DNA from: Cordylochernes scorpioides
Lineage: Eukaryota > Arthropoda > Arachnida > Pseudoscorpiones > Chernetidae
Assembly: GCA_030710605.1 (NCBI GenBank)
Contig: CP092870.1
Coordinates: forward strand, 54,697,921 to 54,761,920
DNA: 64,000 nt
Direction of reading: 5' to 3'
Positions within the stretch are counted from its first letter, which is position 1. Every line of letters starts with the position of its first letter. Below the pieces are notes generated by a model. It was not told the DNA's origin. It worked only from the letters and a program-made list of their open reading frames with translations, and did not search any database. Positions 21,041-31,376 of this stretch are shown in pieces. The position numbers and the translations under genes are program-made.

Positions 21041-21921
21041 AGTCGTCGGGCGTTCTTCCTTGTGATTACATGTAGTGCGTATTCTGAAGTGGAGTCTCTT
21101 CGTTGGGATGGTTCCTCCGTTCGTTCTTGGATTGCTGATCTGGCTGTGTCTTTGTTTTGTTTTGGTCCTTTATGGTAGTTCCTTGTACTGGCCATGTTAT
21201 TTTTGTTTGTTGTATTATTTTTATTTCCCTTGTTGTTAGGGTTGAACCAACAGTCTTTCTTGAAATGTCCTTTTCTTTTGCAAACGTAGCATGACTTTTC
21301 TTCGAATTGGTTGCCTGGTGATCTGAAAGCATTTTCATGATTTTTGCTTCTGTCCTGTCTTTTCTTCTCGAAATCCAGTAGAGGTTGTCTCAAGTCTGGT
21401 AAGGAGATTCCTCTGTTTATTGACAGTGCTGCTGCGATCGTGTCAAAGTTAGGTGTGAGTCCTTCAACAATGTATCGTACAAGTTCTCTTTCTGTTACAG
21501 TCTTTCCTAGCTGGGTGATCTCTTGTGCCAGTTTCTGTGCTCGTACAATATACATGTTTACATTTTCATTTGGGTTCAATTTTAGTCTGGCTAGGTCCAA
21601 CATTAGGTCTATCCTTTTATTTTCTAGAGATCCTTCAAACCTTTTCTTTATGTTGTACCAAATTCTTTTGGTCCTTTTATCGCCTCGAAAGATGATTGTT
21701 AAGTCATCCGAAAGTGACAATATTATTAGGCTGTATGCTTCCCGATTCTTTTTCTTCCAAATATCATATTCTAGTTTATCTTTTGTAAAGTCTGGCTCGT
21801 CATTAACAATTACGTCCTCGAAGAGATCTTTTGAATCTAGAATTGCTTCCATTTTCATGAACCACGTTGTATAGTTGTTTTCTGTTAACTGTTCAATTTT
21901 TGCTAAGTTATATGTATCCAT
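21025..21921 (-). CDS. copia Gag polyprotein part
   Basis: 298 codons starting MDTYNLAKIEQLTENNYTTW, the usual copia Gag opening (YxxW). A retrotransposon Gag (UBN2-type) domain covers about residues 20-150 with FEGSLENKRIDLMLDLARLK. A CCHC zinc knuckle CYVCKRKGHFKKDC sits at about residues 211-224 and would bind element RNA. The start is ATG 21921, 124 bases inside the 5' LTR edge. The frame ends at 21025, while the protease motif follows in another frame, so a frame change separates Gag and Pol. Confidence 0.9.
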   Translation of the reverse strand: MDTYNLAKIEQLTENNYTTWFMKMEAILDSKDLFEDVIVNDEPDFTKDKLEYDIWKKKNREAYSLIILSLSDDLTIIFRGDKRTKRIWYNIKKRFEGSLENKRIDLMLDLARLKLNPNENVNMYIVRAQKLAQEITQLGKTVTERELVRYIVEGLTPNFDTIAAALSINRGISLPDLRQPLLDFEKKRQDRSKNHENAFRSPGNQFEEKSCYVCKRKGHFKKDCWFNPNNKGNKNNTTNKNNMASTRNYHKGPKQNKDTARSAIQERTEEPSQRRDSTSEYALHVITRKNARRLRTRG

Positions 21922-22310
21922 TTTTATTCAACTTTTTTTTTCTAAATTGGCGGTTAGTCCAATTATTTAATTTCTTTTTAATTTAAATGGATCAATTGAC
22001 GGTTGGTCCAATTCGCGCGCCCAAACCACGCTCTGCTACCAAATTGATATAGGCTTAGCAAAATACGATGTTTCTTCTTAAGGATTTCTAGTTGTTTTTG
22101 ACTCACGAAATTAGTAGTTACGAGGACATCCCTTTAGATAAAAACATATATATATTTATTTAAGGAACGACTTGTTCCATTACATATATTGTTAAAACAA
22201 GCTAGCAAAAAAAATAACAGAAAGTTTGAAGGTAGAAGTTGGAAGTAGTGACGTCATAGTAGTGACGTAGCATCGATGATGATTAAAGTCAAAGTTTGCG
22301 TAACAAGTAT

Positions 22311-22500
22311 GGAAGCAAATGGGTGTAATATTTTTCAAATAAGCGATCTCCAAATGAAACATATTTGGCCGTTCATCATGATGAAGTCCCCAATCTTTAT
22401 TCTGCCATCTTTCTGTGCGTTTATTTTGCAAAACCTCCCGCAACCTTATCAAAATATCATATTTTTTGGTTAATTGTCGTTTTAGTTTATATGAATTCAT
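22311..22500 (-). pseudogene. mariner transposase central fragment
   Basis: On the minus strand 22500 down to 22311 reads ILIRLREVLQNKRTERWQNK, then WGLHHDERPN and LEIAYLKNIT. Mariner transposases have LHHDNAPAH here, so the second catalytic Asp survives but the next residues are changed. The copia insertion (target AGTAT) cuts the gene directly after this part; the remainder is at 17160-17305. Confidence 0.7.
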
Positions 22501-23049
22501 AATATTAGGGTATTTTTCTGTCGAAGATAGTGACAGGCAAATCCTTCGTCTTTGACTTTTCTATTCTTGTTCGTTTGGGTCTCGTTTAGTCATTTGTCAA
22601 CTATTGGTTTAAATTAGCGTTTTGTTTCGAGATCGTTTTGGTAGACCCATGTTTTCTGGTATATAGAAGGACTTTAAAGAAGTATAAAATTAAAGTTGAT
22701 CTCCTAACATAAATAGAGGTTGGGGTTTGTAAATTTGCTAAAGGGGGGAAGCCATGTAAAGAGAAAGCGAGCTCGCGTTTTTTGTACATCTGATTCCTCT
22801 GTATAAATTATTACCTGAAATCATCTGAATGAAGATAGTAAATTACTTTCTAATAATACGAGCGTTAATAATTTATTACTCTATGCCCTGCTGTCAGAAA
22901 CGGTGAAAAGTAGACATAGTGCAATAGATTTATACACATTTTGTGAGAAGGCGAGAAGGATGAGAAACATGTGTGAATAGGTTACCTTTTATTTTTGGGG
23001 CTTATGTTAATATTGAATTGTATATAGTACTTGATTTATGGAAATTCAA

Positions 23050-23120
23050 ACCATTGCTATACTGGGAGAATCCTGTATAGGGCTTAAATCTAATAAATGT
23101 TTTAAGTGTTGTGTGTGTGT
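23050..23120 (+). repeat. LTR-end-like repeat, family C, copy 1
   Basis: Contains CTGGGAGAATCCTGTATAGG and TCTAATAAATG. Related ends occur at 30729-30785 and 30826-30875. All have GAGAATCCTGTATGGG and a nearby AATAAA, like an LTR R region. From 22500 to 23050 nothing else is recognised. Confidence 0.45.
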
Positions 23121-23289
23121 AAATTATTGGTTTTGAATGTTTTTTAGCCTTGAAAATTCAACATAAAAACCTAAAATATTATAATTCTTCGTTATTTTAG
23201 GTCCTAAATAATCGCTCAAAATTTCAGCGATAAAACTTTCAGCTGTTTCCTAATTGAAACCGTGCATCACCATCTGACGGATATTGTAT

Positions 23290-23545
23290 TCATATACACA
23301 TACAGCTTTATTAAGACCACCCTTCTTGTACAGATTCACTACAGTAAGAAAGCATATATAGAGCTCCTAAACTCCCGGCAGCACAGAACCCAACAACAGC
23401 CTTCAGGTCCGACGTTATAACAGAATACACACCTACAGCTTTATTAAGACCACCCGTCTTATACAGGTTCACCACAGGGAGGAAGCATATATAGAGCTCC
23501 TAAACTCCCGGCAGCACAGAACCCAACAACAGCCTTCAAGTCCCA
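23290..23545 (-). repeat. LTR-like repeat, family B, two tandem copies
   Basis: CAGCTTTATTAAGACCACCC, then GAGCTCCTAAACTCCCGGCA, then GCACAGAACCCAACAACAGC occur at 23290-23400 and again at 23425-23545. The copies are highly similar. They are reverse-complement to the copy at 9380-9535. Confidence 0.65.
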
Positions 23546-23746
23546 CGCATCCATGTATTAATATAAAAAAAAAATATGTTTTATTATTTCAACAATCTCT
23601 TAATTTTTAACTACCTCATAAGATAAGTAAATTTCATATTCCAAATGTAAGTTAGGCCGAATAAAAATTACCAAGAATATTCAATATTTTACGATTCGTA
23701 AAATTGTTTTCATCCTATATTCTTGTATAAACCTTTTGTGGTGTAG

Positions 23747-23938
23747 ATTATATTCAACAATAAAACAGCAGTTGGAGTGGAGTTTGACATCAACGCTGAC
23801 ACCCTGTTACCCTTTCTCCGAATGCCCTGCACAGCCTACGCCAGAAAAGAAGTCCTCCTATCAGCTGGGACCTTCGGATCGGCCCAACTTCTGATGTTGT
23901 CTGGAGTTGGACCTAAAGAAGAACTAGATAAACATAAG
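23747..23938 (+). CDS. GMC oxidoreductase, exon 6, GMC signature 2
   Basis: The acceptor GTGGTGTAG ends at 23746 and the donor GTGAGTA starts at 23939. It is 64 whole codons, phase 0 at both ends. It reads [11 protein letters not shown] and then [20 protein letters not shown], followed by SGVGPKEEL. The second GMC signature (S-A-G-x(4)-S-x-x-L-L-x-L-S-G-[IV]-G) is complete except for Ala where Pro is usual. An unusual insert, [15 protein letters not shown], lies between GVEF and the signature. Confidence 0.92.
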
Positions 23939-24164
23939 GTGAGTAAATCAATCTAAGAAAAAACTATTTTCGATCATATACACACATTGCTATTTCTATT
24001 TTTAAAACAGTAGATGATCATACAAAATTTCATAAACGCAATAAAAATTTATGATCATAAAATCACGATCCCTAACATTGATTTTTATTAGCAATTACAG
24101 TAGCAAATCTCGATGGAAAAGAGTCACTAGTTGAACATTCAGGAGGACAAAACTAATGGAATTT

Positions 24165-24395
24165 TTACCTCTCAAGCCTATAAATTAGGATTCAGGCAAT
24201 AACTCTGAAATATACATTCATGGGCAAAACTAAAGAAAGTTTTACCTTTTAACATGTATATCGGGATTCAGACAATAACTCTGAAAGATACATTCATGGG
24301 AAAAACTTAAGGAAATTGCACCTCTCAGCATATATATCGGGATTAAAAAAAAAAAAAAATACACAGGCAAAACCTTTCCATTTCCTTAATTTTTT
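24165..24395 (-). repeat. Inverted partial copies of the 130-bp satellite
   Basis: Three units of about 75 bp (CGGGATTCAGACAATAACTC, TGAAAGATACATTCATGGG, AAAAC) match, in reverse complement, the part of the 5850-7140 unit around CATGAGTGTAT and GTCTGAATCCCGATATA. A poly(A) run interrupts the third. Confidence 0.6.
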
Positions 24396-24734
24396 TCCAT
24401 GAGTGTATATTAGAGCTATCTATGAACTCTAGAGCATCAATAAAATAATATAAATTTTAAAAGATTTGTAAATGAAAATTCAAACTCTAACTTTTTAAAA
24501 CATTTAAATCTATTTCAGCAATAATAAGCTAACTTGGAAAATAGCGAGAATTCAAACCTGTCTCAGAGAACTACGATTTAGCTAAGTAGACTTTTGCAAA
24601 GCAATAACTGCGCCATTTTAAATTTTTGATGAAAATATGAATGATTATATATTATTTATTTTTGTATTTCCTCTTATGTAAAAATGTTTTTTCAAACAAC
24701 GGCACACATTATTTACAATGCCTACCTGTATATA

Positions 24735-25140
24735 TGGACCATTTTTGATAATAAAAAAATATTATATTGGATTGAACAAGAATAATCATTTACCAATATT
24801 TCTGATAGCTGAACACCAATCATTATCAAAGCTTTGTTAATGTTTATACAAAATGCAAAGCCTTGATAAAGGTTGGCTTTTAGCAAACCAAAATATTGGA
24901 AATATATATTCCCCCAATAAAAAAAAACATATATTGGATCGAAATATAATTCATTTACCAATACTTCAGATAGCTGAACGCCAACCTTTTCAAGGTATTA
25001 CAACATATTTTTGTCAACAACCAAATCAGCGCACACATAACTTCAATAGAATTAAGCTAAACATATTTTTTTCCTATATATATATTGAAATATCAGTAAA
25101 TAAATTATACTATGGTCGATACATTTATTTTTAATTAAAG
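24735..25140. mobile_element. Family A MITE copies in opposed orientation
   Basis: Two opposed arms: TGATAAAGGTTGGCTTTTAG near 24870 and TAGCTGAACGCCAACCTTTT near 24975. A further arm lies near 24800-24830. The core AACAACCAAATCAGCGCACA lies near 25016. Confidence 0.6.
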
Positions 25141-25366
25141 ATCTATTTATGGATTACTCTATTTTCAAAATATATATATTTCTATTCAATATATGTTTTT
25201 TATTATATAAATTTCCAAATATGGATTGTTCTATTTCAGAAAAAAATATATTTCTATTCAATTCAATATATGCATTTTTATTGAATAAAGATTTAAATAT
25301 GTATTGTTCTATTTTAAGAACAATGAAACCTATTACATTATAACAATATGCGTTGTGTATCTACAG

Positions 25367-25538
25367 ATTCCTGTTGTCAGCGATCTACCAGTTGGACAGA
25401 ATCTACAAGACCATGTATTGACACTTAGTATGAACTTCATTACTAAGAATCAATCCCTATTATCATTTCTGAATCCAGAACTGACAGGCTATCTTGAACT
25501 TACCTTAGAATTATTCAGATACCTGCTCTCTACAGAAG
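25367..25538 (+). CDS. GMC oxidoreductase, exon 7
   Basis: The acceptor GTATCTACAG ends at 25366 and the donor GTAATAA starts at 25539. It begins IPVVSDLPVGQNLQDHVLTL, the conserved P-G-V-G-x-N-L-x-D-H block that follows the second signature in this family, with Pro-Val in place of Pro-Gly. It ends LLSTEG with phase 1 into exon 8. Its 172 bases fit the reading. Confidence 0.92.
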
Positions 25539-25599
25539 GTAATAATAAAACTAACATTATATAAATTAATCTCTTGCATCAATATTGAGTAAAATTGAT

Positions 25600-25800
25600 C
25601 ATTCCTCCAGGAAAAAGTGTATTTTCATAAACATTTTCATTGTTCTCTAGATTTCGGGCATGGACGCCTTTCTACGGGAGAAAACCCATTATGCAATGTT
25701 TTTTCTTGTAGAAGGGCGTCCGTGCTAAAGAACAATGTAAATGTTTATGTAAAGACACTTTTCCCTGGAGGAATGATCAATTTTACTCAATGAAACTAGC
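25600..25800. repeat. Large inverted repeat, hammerhead-like family E
   Basis: Arms of about 85 bp (CATTCCTCCAGGAAAAAGTG at 25603 against CACTTTTCCCTGGAGGAATG at 25757) enclose TCGGGCATGGACGCCTTTCT and CTTGTAGAAGGGCGTCCGTG. On the minus strand CCGTAGA, a GGC/GCC-type stem, GAAA and TCTAGAGAAC occur in order. The GAGAA pairs with TTCTC before the core. Confidence 0.6.
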
Positions 25801-25830
25801 ATATTTAAAACATTAAAAATAATGATAGTA

Positions 25831-26180
25831 TATCCTGACCTGAAGCACATATGCTTTTCAGGCAGAGCTCATCTAGTGGAGCAGAAATCAACTAAACATT
25901 GATTTAACCTGTTCCCTGATATTTGGTCAACCCAATTCATAAAGAGCACATACGCTTTTTAGATGGCAGAGCGCTATCTAGTAGAACAGAAATCAACTAA
26001 ACGTTGATTTAGCCTGTTCCCTGATATTTGGTCAACCCAATTCATAAAAAGCACATGTGCTTTTTAGATGGCAGAGCGCTATCTAGTAGAACAGAAATCA
26101 ACTAAACATTAATTTTACCTGTTCACTGATATTTGGTCAGCCCAATTCATGAAAAGCACAGGTGCACCTGGTCAGGATAT
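25831..26180. mobile_element. Family D element: three 105-bp units between inverted ends
   Basis: The ends are ATCCTGACCTGAAGCACA and its mirror GCACCTGGTCAGGAT. Inside are three units of 105 bp with TAGATGGCAGAGCGCTATCT, AGAAATCAACTAAAC and CCTGATATTTGGTCAACCCA. Related copies lie at 28547-28835 (as a palindrome) and 31370-31560 (half). Confidence 0.7.
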
Positions 26181-26329
26181 GCTTTTATTATCTTTAATAT
26201 CAACACCTACCCTTTTATTTTTTCTATTGTTTTTTTTTTATTTATTTAAAACATTACAAGGTGCATTAATCAATTTCAATGTCTGTTTCGTGTATTTGAT
26301 AAAAAAATAATTTAATACTTTTAAAATAT

Positions 26330-26500
26330 GACCCTCCTGCCTCAATATCTCTGTGCAATTTCTTTTTTCAATTGTCAAAGCAGAAGATAAAATAATCTTT
26401 TGAGATACTACTGAAGGTTTCCTTCAATTCAACTTGTATCATATCAACTGTGTCAAATTTCTTTCCTTCCTTGAGAACGAACTTTTGATACAGCCTGATA
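26330..26500 (-). pseudogene. mariner transposase C-terminal scrap
   Basis: The minus strand near 26495-26400 reads KFVLKEGKKFDTVDMIQVEL. This resembles the LKGRRFDSVEAIQ-type block near the mariner C-terminus. The similarity is weak and short. Confidence 0.35.
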
Positions 26501-26529
26501 TTCAAATATGTCTTGAAAATAGAGCAATC

Positions 26530-26755
26530 CATAAATAAATCTTTAATTAAAAAGGCATATTTTGGATCAAAATATAATTTATTTTACCCATATTTCAGCG
26601 CCACATTCTGTTGACGTTATGTGGCGTTGAGGTTGTTGTTGAGACATATTAAATATGTTATAACACCTTGATAAAGGTTGGCGTTCAGCCAACTGAAATA
26701 TTGGAAAAATAAATTATATTTTGATCCAATATATGCCTTTTAAATTAGAGATTTA
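26530..26755. mobile_element. Palindromic MITE, family A, copy 5
   Basis: The left arm is AATCTTTAATTAAAAAGGC and the right arm GCCTTTTAAATTAGAGATTT. The middle has GACGTTATGTGGCGTTGAGG and AAGGTTGGCGTTCAGCCAAC. Confidence 0.7.
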
Positions 26756-27202
26756 AATATGTACACAATATTTTCTCTAGAATTTCTTCAAATTTATATT
26801 TTAACAAGTCTTTAAAAATTAATGAACGCATCTTGTATTTAAAATTTGATTTCTTTCATTACGGAAAGTACCCGTAAACTTATATAACTGTAAATATATG
26901 ATTTTTCGAATATTTTAAACCAGTAAGAGCTTCTTTCTAAAAGAGAAATTCTTCTGTCCTTATATTATTGGGTAATTGATGGAAGAGCCTGGCTAATAAG
27001 TCTTGAATTGGCTGATGAGCCAGGCCCTCCCATTAATTTATTATTGCAGTGAGGGCTATAGAATTGTTTGTTTATTTTTAAAGTAAATAGCGTCAAAATA
27101 GTACAAATTCCTAATAAAAGATGGCGCTCCAATGCATATATTTCTATAAAACATTATCCAAGTCTACGTGAACCCAGTTCAGCTAATGTCCGAGAAAAAT
27201 TC

Positions 27203-28120
27203 AAGGTGAGATCAATAAATAAGGTGAATTATAATTTATTTAAAAAAATAAGAACGATATTAAAATTTAGGACTTGATTTATTCAAAATAATCACCTTGA
27301 CTTTCTATACATCGTCTCCATCGTTCTGGCAACTTGTAAATACCCTCTTTATAGGCACTCTAAGGAAGCGTGTGAAAAAAATCTCGCACCACTTTCTGGA
27401 CATCTTCATCCGAGTCAACTCGCTCTCCCTTTAACTCCTTCTTTAGTAGTCCAAAAAATAAAAAGTCAGAGGGGGCTAGGTCTGGCTATATGCAGGATGT
27501 TCTAAAACTTCAAAACCTAATTTAATGATTGTATATACAGTTTTACATGATGTATGCGGCCTTGCATTATCATGAAGGAAGAGAACACCTTTACTAAGCT
27601 TCCCTCTTCTTTCGTTTCTTATACCGGGCTTTAGCTTATTTACAAGAATGTCACAATAAAGGTCGCTGTTCATACGTTGCCTTGAGGATAAAAATTCAAG
27701 ACAGATTGGTCCAACAACATCCCAAAAAATTGTCAACAAAACTTTACCGGCCGAACGTTGAGACCTGAGGGGTACATGTAATTCGTCCATTTTTGAACTC
27801 GTTAACCCATTTATAAATGTTCTTTTGAGACAAACAAGACTCACCATAGATATTTCTCATTCTTTGGCATATTTGAGATGTTTGATAACCTTCTGCATTC
27901 AAGAAACAAATAACTGCACGTTGTTCAAACGTGGTGCAATCCTTCAAGGGAGCTTCCATTTTAGTTTATTTATAAGTCTCGCGCCGCGCGTGGAAAAAAA
28001 GAACAGAACACCTTAAATAGTTTTTCGATGTTATATTTTAATATTCTGTAGTTTAAATTATTTTTGCTTTTCTAATTTTTAGAAATAAGATAATTTACCT
28101 TATTTATTGATTCCCGCTTG
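27203..28120 (-). mobile_element. mariner element with internal deletion
   Basis: Terminal inverted repeats: CAAGGTGAGATCAATAAATA at the left and its near-mirror TATTTATTGATTCCCGCTTG at the right. About 918 bp, shorter than a full mariner (about 1.3 kb). TA follows the right end; the left flank is not a clean TA. It lies in intron 7 of the GMC gene. Confidence 0.8.
27300..27959 (-). pseudogene. mariner transposase, deleted and frameshifted
   Basis: It starts MEAPLKDCTTFEQRAVICFL (27959), the helix-turn-helix part. After FKNGRIT it jumps directly to a segment matching VLLTIFWDVVGPICLEF and later LFLHDNARPHTS (the second catalytic Asp, about 27585). The part with the first catalytic Asp is missing. 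The C-terminal block on the minus strand (PSDFLFFGLLKKELKGE, about 27470-27420) carries the third Asp. Confidence 0.85.
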
Positions 28121-28239
28121 TATATAGCGATAGAATTTTTAAATTTCATAAAGCGTTAGAGAACAAGGTAATCTCTAAGAACTAAAAATCAGTACAATTT
28201 CCTTCCAAAGTTAATTTGTATAGTTATGTTGAATACTTT

Positions 28240-28395
28240 GATTTTCTTTTCATTTTCCACAGAAGAAAACATGGTATACGTGAGTACATTATGCCATATT
28301 TTCTCCTGTAGAAAGGCTTTCGTACCCGAAAGCTAGAGAATAAAAAGGTTTTTGAAAATATATTTTCCCCGGAGGCCTGATATTTTGACTCTAAT
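28240..28395 (+). repeat. Hammerhead-like family E copy
   Basis: Contains TTCTC-CTGTAGA (28301-28312), a loop, GAAA (28328-28331), GCTA and GAGAA (28336-28340). GAGAA is the exact complement of the preceding TTCTC. AATAAAAAGG follows. It is flanked by CATTTTCCACAG and CCCCGGAGGCCTGAT, which also flank the copies at 25600 and 43013. Confidence 0.55.
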
Positions 28396-28546
28396 GAATT
28401 GTTATTCATAATAAATTAATCTTGACTAAGAGATATGAAAAAGCTAGATTTCTTTATTTCTTTATTTATATTTAAAAATCATTGTCTTATAAAGAAACTG
28501 TTTATTTATTAATATATATTCATTATTATTGAAAATAAAAAAAAAC

Positions 28547-28835
28547 ATATCCTGACCAGGCGCACATGTGCTTTTCAGATGGCAGAGCACCATCTAATGG
28601 AACATAAATCAACTAAACATTGATTCAACCTGTTCCCTGATATTTGGCCTACTCAATTTCTTGATAAATTGTTGACCAACTGCGCGAAACGCGCTCGTGG
28701 ATGTATTTTCTTGATTTATCAAGAACATGGGTTGACCAAATATCAGAGAACAGGTTGAATCAATGTTTAGTTGATTTCTGTTTCACTAGATGGCTCTCTG
28801 CGATCTGAAAAGCACATGTGCTTCTGGTCAGGATA
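28547..28835. mobile_element. Family D palindromic element
   Basis: Nearly perfect palindrome: ATATCCTGACCAGGCGCACA, GATGGCAGAGCACCATCTA and ATTGATTCAACCTGTTCCC are mirrored in the right arm and end CTTCTGGTCAGGATAT. The centre has CAACTGCGCGAAACGCGCTC, which is the right part of the hammerhead-like core seen whole at 31377-31418. Confidence 0.7.
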
Positions 28836-28918
28836 TGCCTTTTTTATTTTCAATATCAACACCTGACCCTTTTATTTGTTTTCTATATTTTCTCACATTC
28901 ATTATTATATAACTAAAC

Positions 28919-29412
28919 TTTGATGAAGATTCGGATTCTCAGGATCTACCAGTGTTCCCTCGATGATAGAATATTTGGCTTCGTCAATATCATTAATCTA
29001 TGATGACGACATTGATTGTCAGAATCTATCTATGTGCCCTCCATTATAGTATCTTTAGCTTCGTCAATATCATTAATCTTTGATGACGTCATTAATCGTC
29101 AGAATCTATCTGTGTGTCCTCCATGATAGAATCTTTAGCTTCGTCAATATCATCGTCAGGATCTACCAATGTGACCTCCATGATGGAATCTTTAGCTTCA
29201 TCAACATCTTCTAACCTTTAAAGATGTCATGGATTATCAGGATCTACCATAGGACCATCCATGATAGAATCTTTAGCTTCGTCAATATCATCTAATATTT
29301 GATGATACCATGGATTGCCAAAATCTCTGCTCTCTAACAGTATTATCTACATGATAGAAATGTTTGTCTTCGTCAATATCATCTAATCTTTGTTGATGTC
29401 ATGTATTTCCAG
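28919..29412 (+). repeat. About 80-bp tandem array made of the exon 8 acceptor and exon start
   Basis: Six degenerate units precede exon 8. Each has a CAG (or close) followed by RATCTACCA, then CCTCCATGATAGAATCTTTA, then GCTTCGTCAATATCAT. The genuine exon 8 begins with the same series: CAG, GATCTACCAGTGTCCCCTCC, ATGATCGAAATGTTTGGCTT, CGTCAACATCAGC. The units thus repeat the 3' splice site plus about the first 45 bases of coding sequence. Several units carry in-frame stops (for example TAG in ATGATAG), so they cannot extend the exon. Confidence 0.85.
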
Positions 29413-29570
29413 GATCTACCAGTGTCCCCTCCATGATCGAAATGTTTGGCTTCGTCAACATCAGCGGTCCTGATCCTGATATTGAGTTTTTGTTGCTGAG
29501 ATACACACTTGCTGGACCACCAACCTTGATGGGGAAACTGTCTGCCAATATTTTCAGCATTTCTGAAGCG
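29413..29570 (+). CDS. GMC oxidoreductase, exon 8
   Basis: The acceptor GTATTTCCAG ends at 29412 and the donor GTAAGAA starts at 29571. It reads GSTSVPSMIEMFGFVN, then PDPDIEF, the family's G-P-L-T-x-x-G-x-E-x-x-G-F-V and P-D-I-E-F strand region that shapes the substrate pocket. Phase 1 in, phase 0 out. A closer AG at 29422 gives a stop in frame, so 29413 is chosen. The array upstream repeats this junction. Confidence 0.9.
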
Positions 29571-29855
29571 GTAAGAAATACATTTATTTGGCAATTAAAA
29601 TTTATATAGTTTTACCTCAACGATGATATCTCAATATCTATAAAACGATGGGTAGCACAAGATATAATTGTTTTTCACTAGGTATATTTAATCATAATCA
29701 CGTTTTATTATTTGAATGAAATAGCTTAAAATGTTATCTGTGCAATAATAAGTAAATCCAGGACTTTATACTCTTCACGTTTCATTGTCCGGCATAGAGA
29801 AGGAGAGAGAAATTATCAGTCAAAAGATTGGTTATGAAAACACTTCGAAATACAA

Positions 29856-30562
29856 GGTGTGTCCAATAAATAATGAGACCGGTCAAAAACAAAGAATAAA
29901 TGAAACGATAATTTTTTAATAGTCTATTAAAAAATAGAAAGCCTTAGCTACACTGCGGTATATCACACCACGACATGGGTTTACGGGTATGACCCGGGAA
30001 CAAAACGCCAATCCATGGAGTGGAAAGGAAAAGATGAACCAAGAACGAAGAAATCCCGACTTTGCAAGTTAAAAAAAAGTTTTATTGGTTATATATAAGG
30101 AGTCTTTTTTGAACATTATGAGACGTTTACGTGAATCAATTCGTTTGAAAAGAAGTGAAATGTGTAGTTCCAAAAATTGGATTATCCATCATGATAATGC
30201 ACAACCACACACCGCTACATCTGTACTGATTTATTTGGCTAAACACGGCATCCAAAAACTTCAACAACCTCCCTATTCCCCAGACCTAGCTACAAATGAT
30301 TGTTTATCTTCCCAAAACTCAAAATGGCTCTAAAAGGAAGGAGATTTGACACTAGAGAGTCAATCATAGCGGATTCGAAAAAGGTCTTGAAGAACATCCC
30401 GAAAGATGCCTTCTCTAAATGTTTTAAATAATGGGAGAAGAGATGGAAATTATGTATAGATGCGGGTGGGGACTATTTTGAAAAATACTAATAACAATAT
30501 TTTAATCATTCTATTTTTTGTTTATTTTTGACCAAGCTCATTATTTATTGGACAAACCTTGT
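29856..30562 (+). mobile_element. mariner element with large deletion
   Basis: The inverted ends CAAGGTGTGTCCAATAAATA and, at the right, TATTTATTGGACAAACCTTG are each flanked by TA. 707 bp. The transposase relic covers only the C-terminal half: 30085-30333 has IIHHDNAQPHTAT (second Asp) and YSPDLATND (third Asp). A frame change then leads to LFPKLKMALKGRRFDTRES. The first catalytic Asp and the DNA-binding part are gone. Confidence 0.85.
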
Positions 30563-30728
30563 ATGTTCCAATGGCAAAAGTAGTGAAAATAAAACTCAAT
30601 GCATTAACTCTTCCAAAATTATGAGAAACAGCACAGGCAATAATCGCAGCACAGATGATAAATCCAACATGAATGAAGGTCGATCTTAATCTCCACTTTC
30701 AGTAGATAACTGCTATAAATTAAATTTT

Positions 30729-30875
30729 TATGGGAGAATCCTGTATGGGACAGTGTTCTTAATAAATATTTTGTTTTCTAGATAATTGTTATGTTTACTT
30801 TTGTTTACCCATTTGAGAGAATCCTGTATGGGACGAGTGTCCTTAATAAAGGCTTGTTGTTGTTTAATTTCAAAA
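30729..30875 (+). repeat. LTR-end-like repeat, family C, two tandem ends
   Basis: GGGAGAATCCTGTATGGGAC with TTAATAAAT near 30729-30770, and GAGAGAATCCTGTATGGGAC with TTAATAAAG at 30828-30866. Each has a poly(A) signal about 15 bases downstream. Between 30562 and 30729, and from 30880 to 31125, nothing else is recognised. Confidence 0.45.
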
Positions 30876-31127
30876 ATTAATTAAAAATGACCAATATATA
30901 TATATATATATTTTTTTTTTTTTTGAAAAAAATATCTTTCGAGATACAACGCTCTTATACTGGCATATGAAAGTCAAGTAATGAACTAAAAATTATTTTT
31001 AAGAAAAAAAATGATTGCCTGTGTGTGCAAACTTGCGATGTGCCTATCAAAATCAAAACTTTGAAAGCCTATTAAAACACTCAATTATCCTACATGTATT
31101 TATAATTTTGGAATATTATATTTATAA

Positions 31128-31280
31128 CTAGCGAATGTATCCGGCTTCGCCCGGGTTTTATTTGAGTGAAAGTTTGCCTAACGAATATAATTGAAAATAA
31201 TTTTCCGGAACATAGAATATGATGATAATAATGATAATAATATAAATTATACAATATATCCTTATATATTAAAAATAACG
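31128..31280 (-). mobile_element. Helitron 3' end (minus orientation), 5' end not found
   Basis: On the minus strand the sequence ends AACCCGGGCGAAGCCGG, a hairpin, then 11 bases and CTAG (31128-31131) followed by T. A hairpin about 11 bases before a terminal CTRR with a host T next to it is the Helitron 3' end. Related ends occur at 32413, 35850, 37950 and 40250 with the same GGGCGAAGCC hairpin. Confidence 0.65.
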
Positions 31281-31376
31281 TCTTTACGCAAATTTGGCCT
31301 TAAATACCCATTTCTTGATTTCTCTGGAAGCCATTGGGTCCAAAAAATATTTTTGGTCGCAATGGTTACAGTCTTC

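Larger units (their letters stand above)
17715..22305 (-). mobile_element. Complete Ty1/copia retrotransposon
   Basis: LTRs at 17715-17961 and 22045-22305 start TGATATAGGCTTAGC and end GTAACA. A 5-bp target duplication AGTAT flanks them (17710-17714 and 22306-22310). On the minus strand the 5' LTR is followed by TTGGTAGCAGAGC, matching the initiator-Met-tRNA primer site common in copia elements. An AAGGAGGGAAT polypurine tract precedes the 3' LTR. The LTRs differ mainly by one 14-bp duplication in the right copy and a few short indels, so insertion is young. It interrupts a mariner. Confidence 0.95.
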
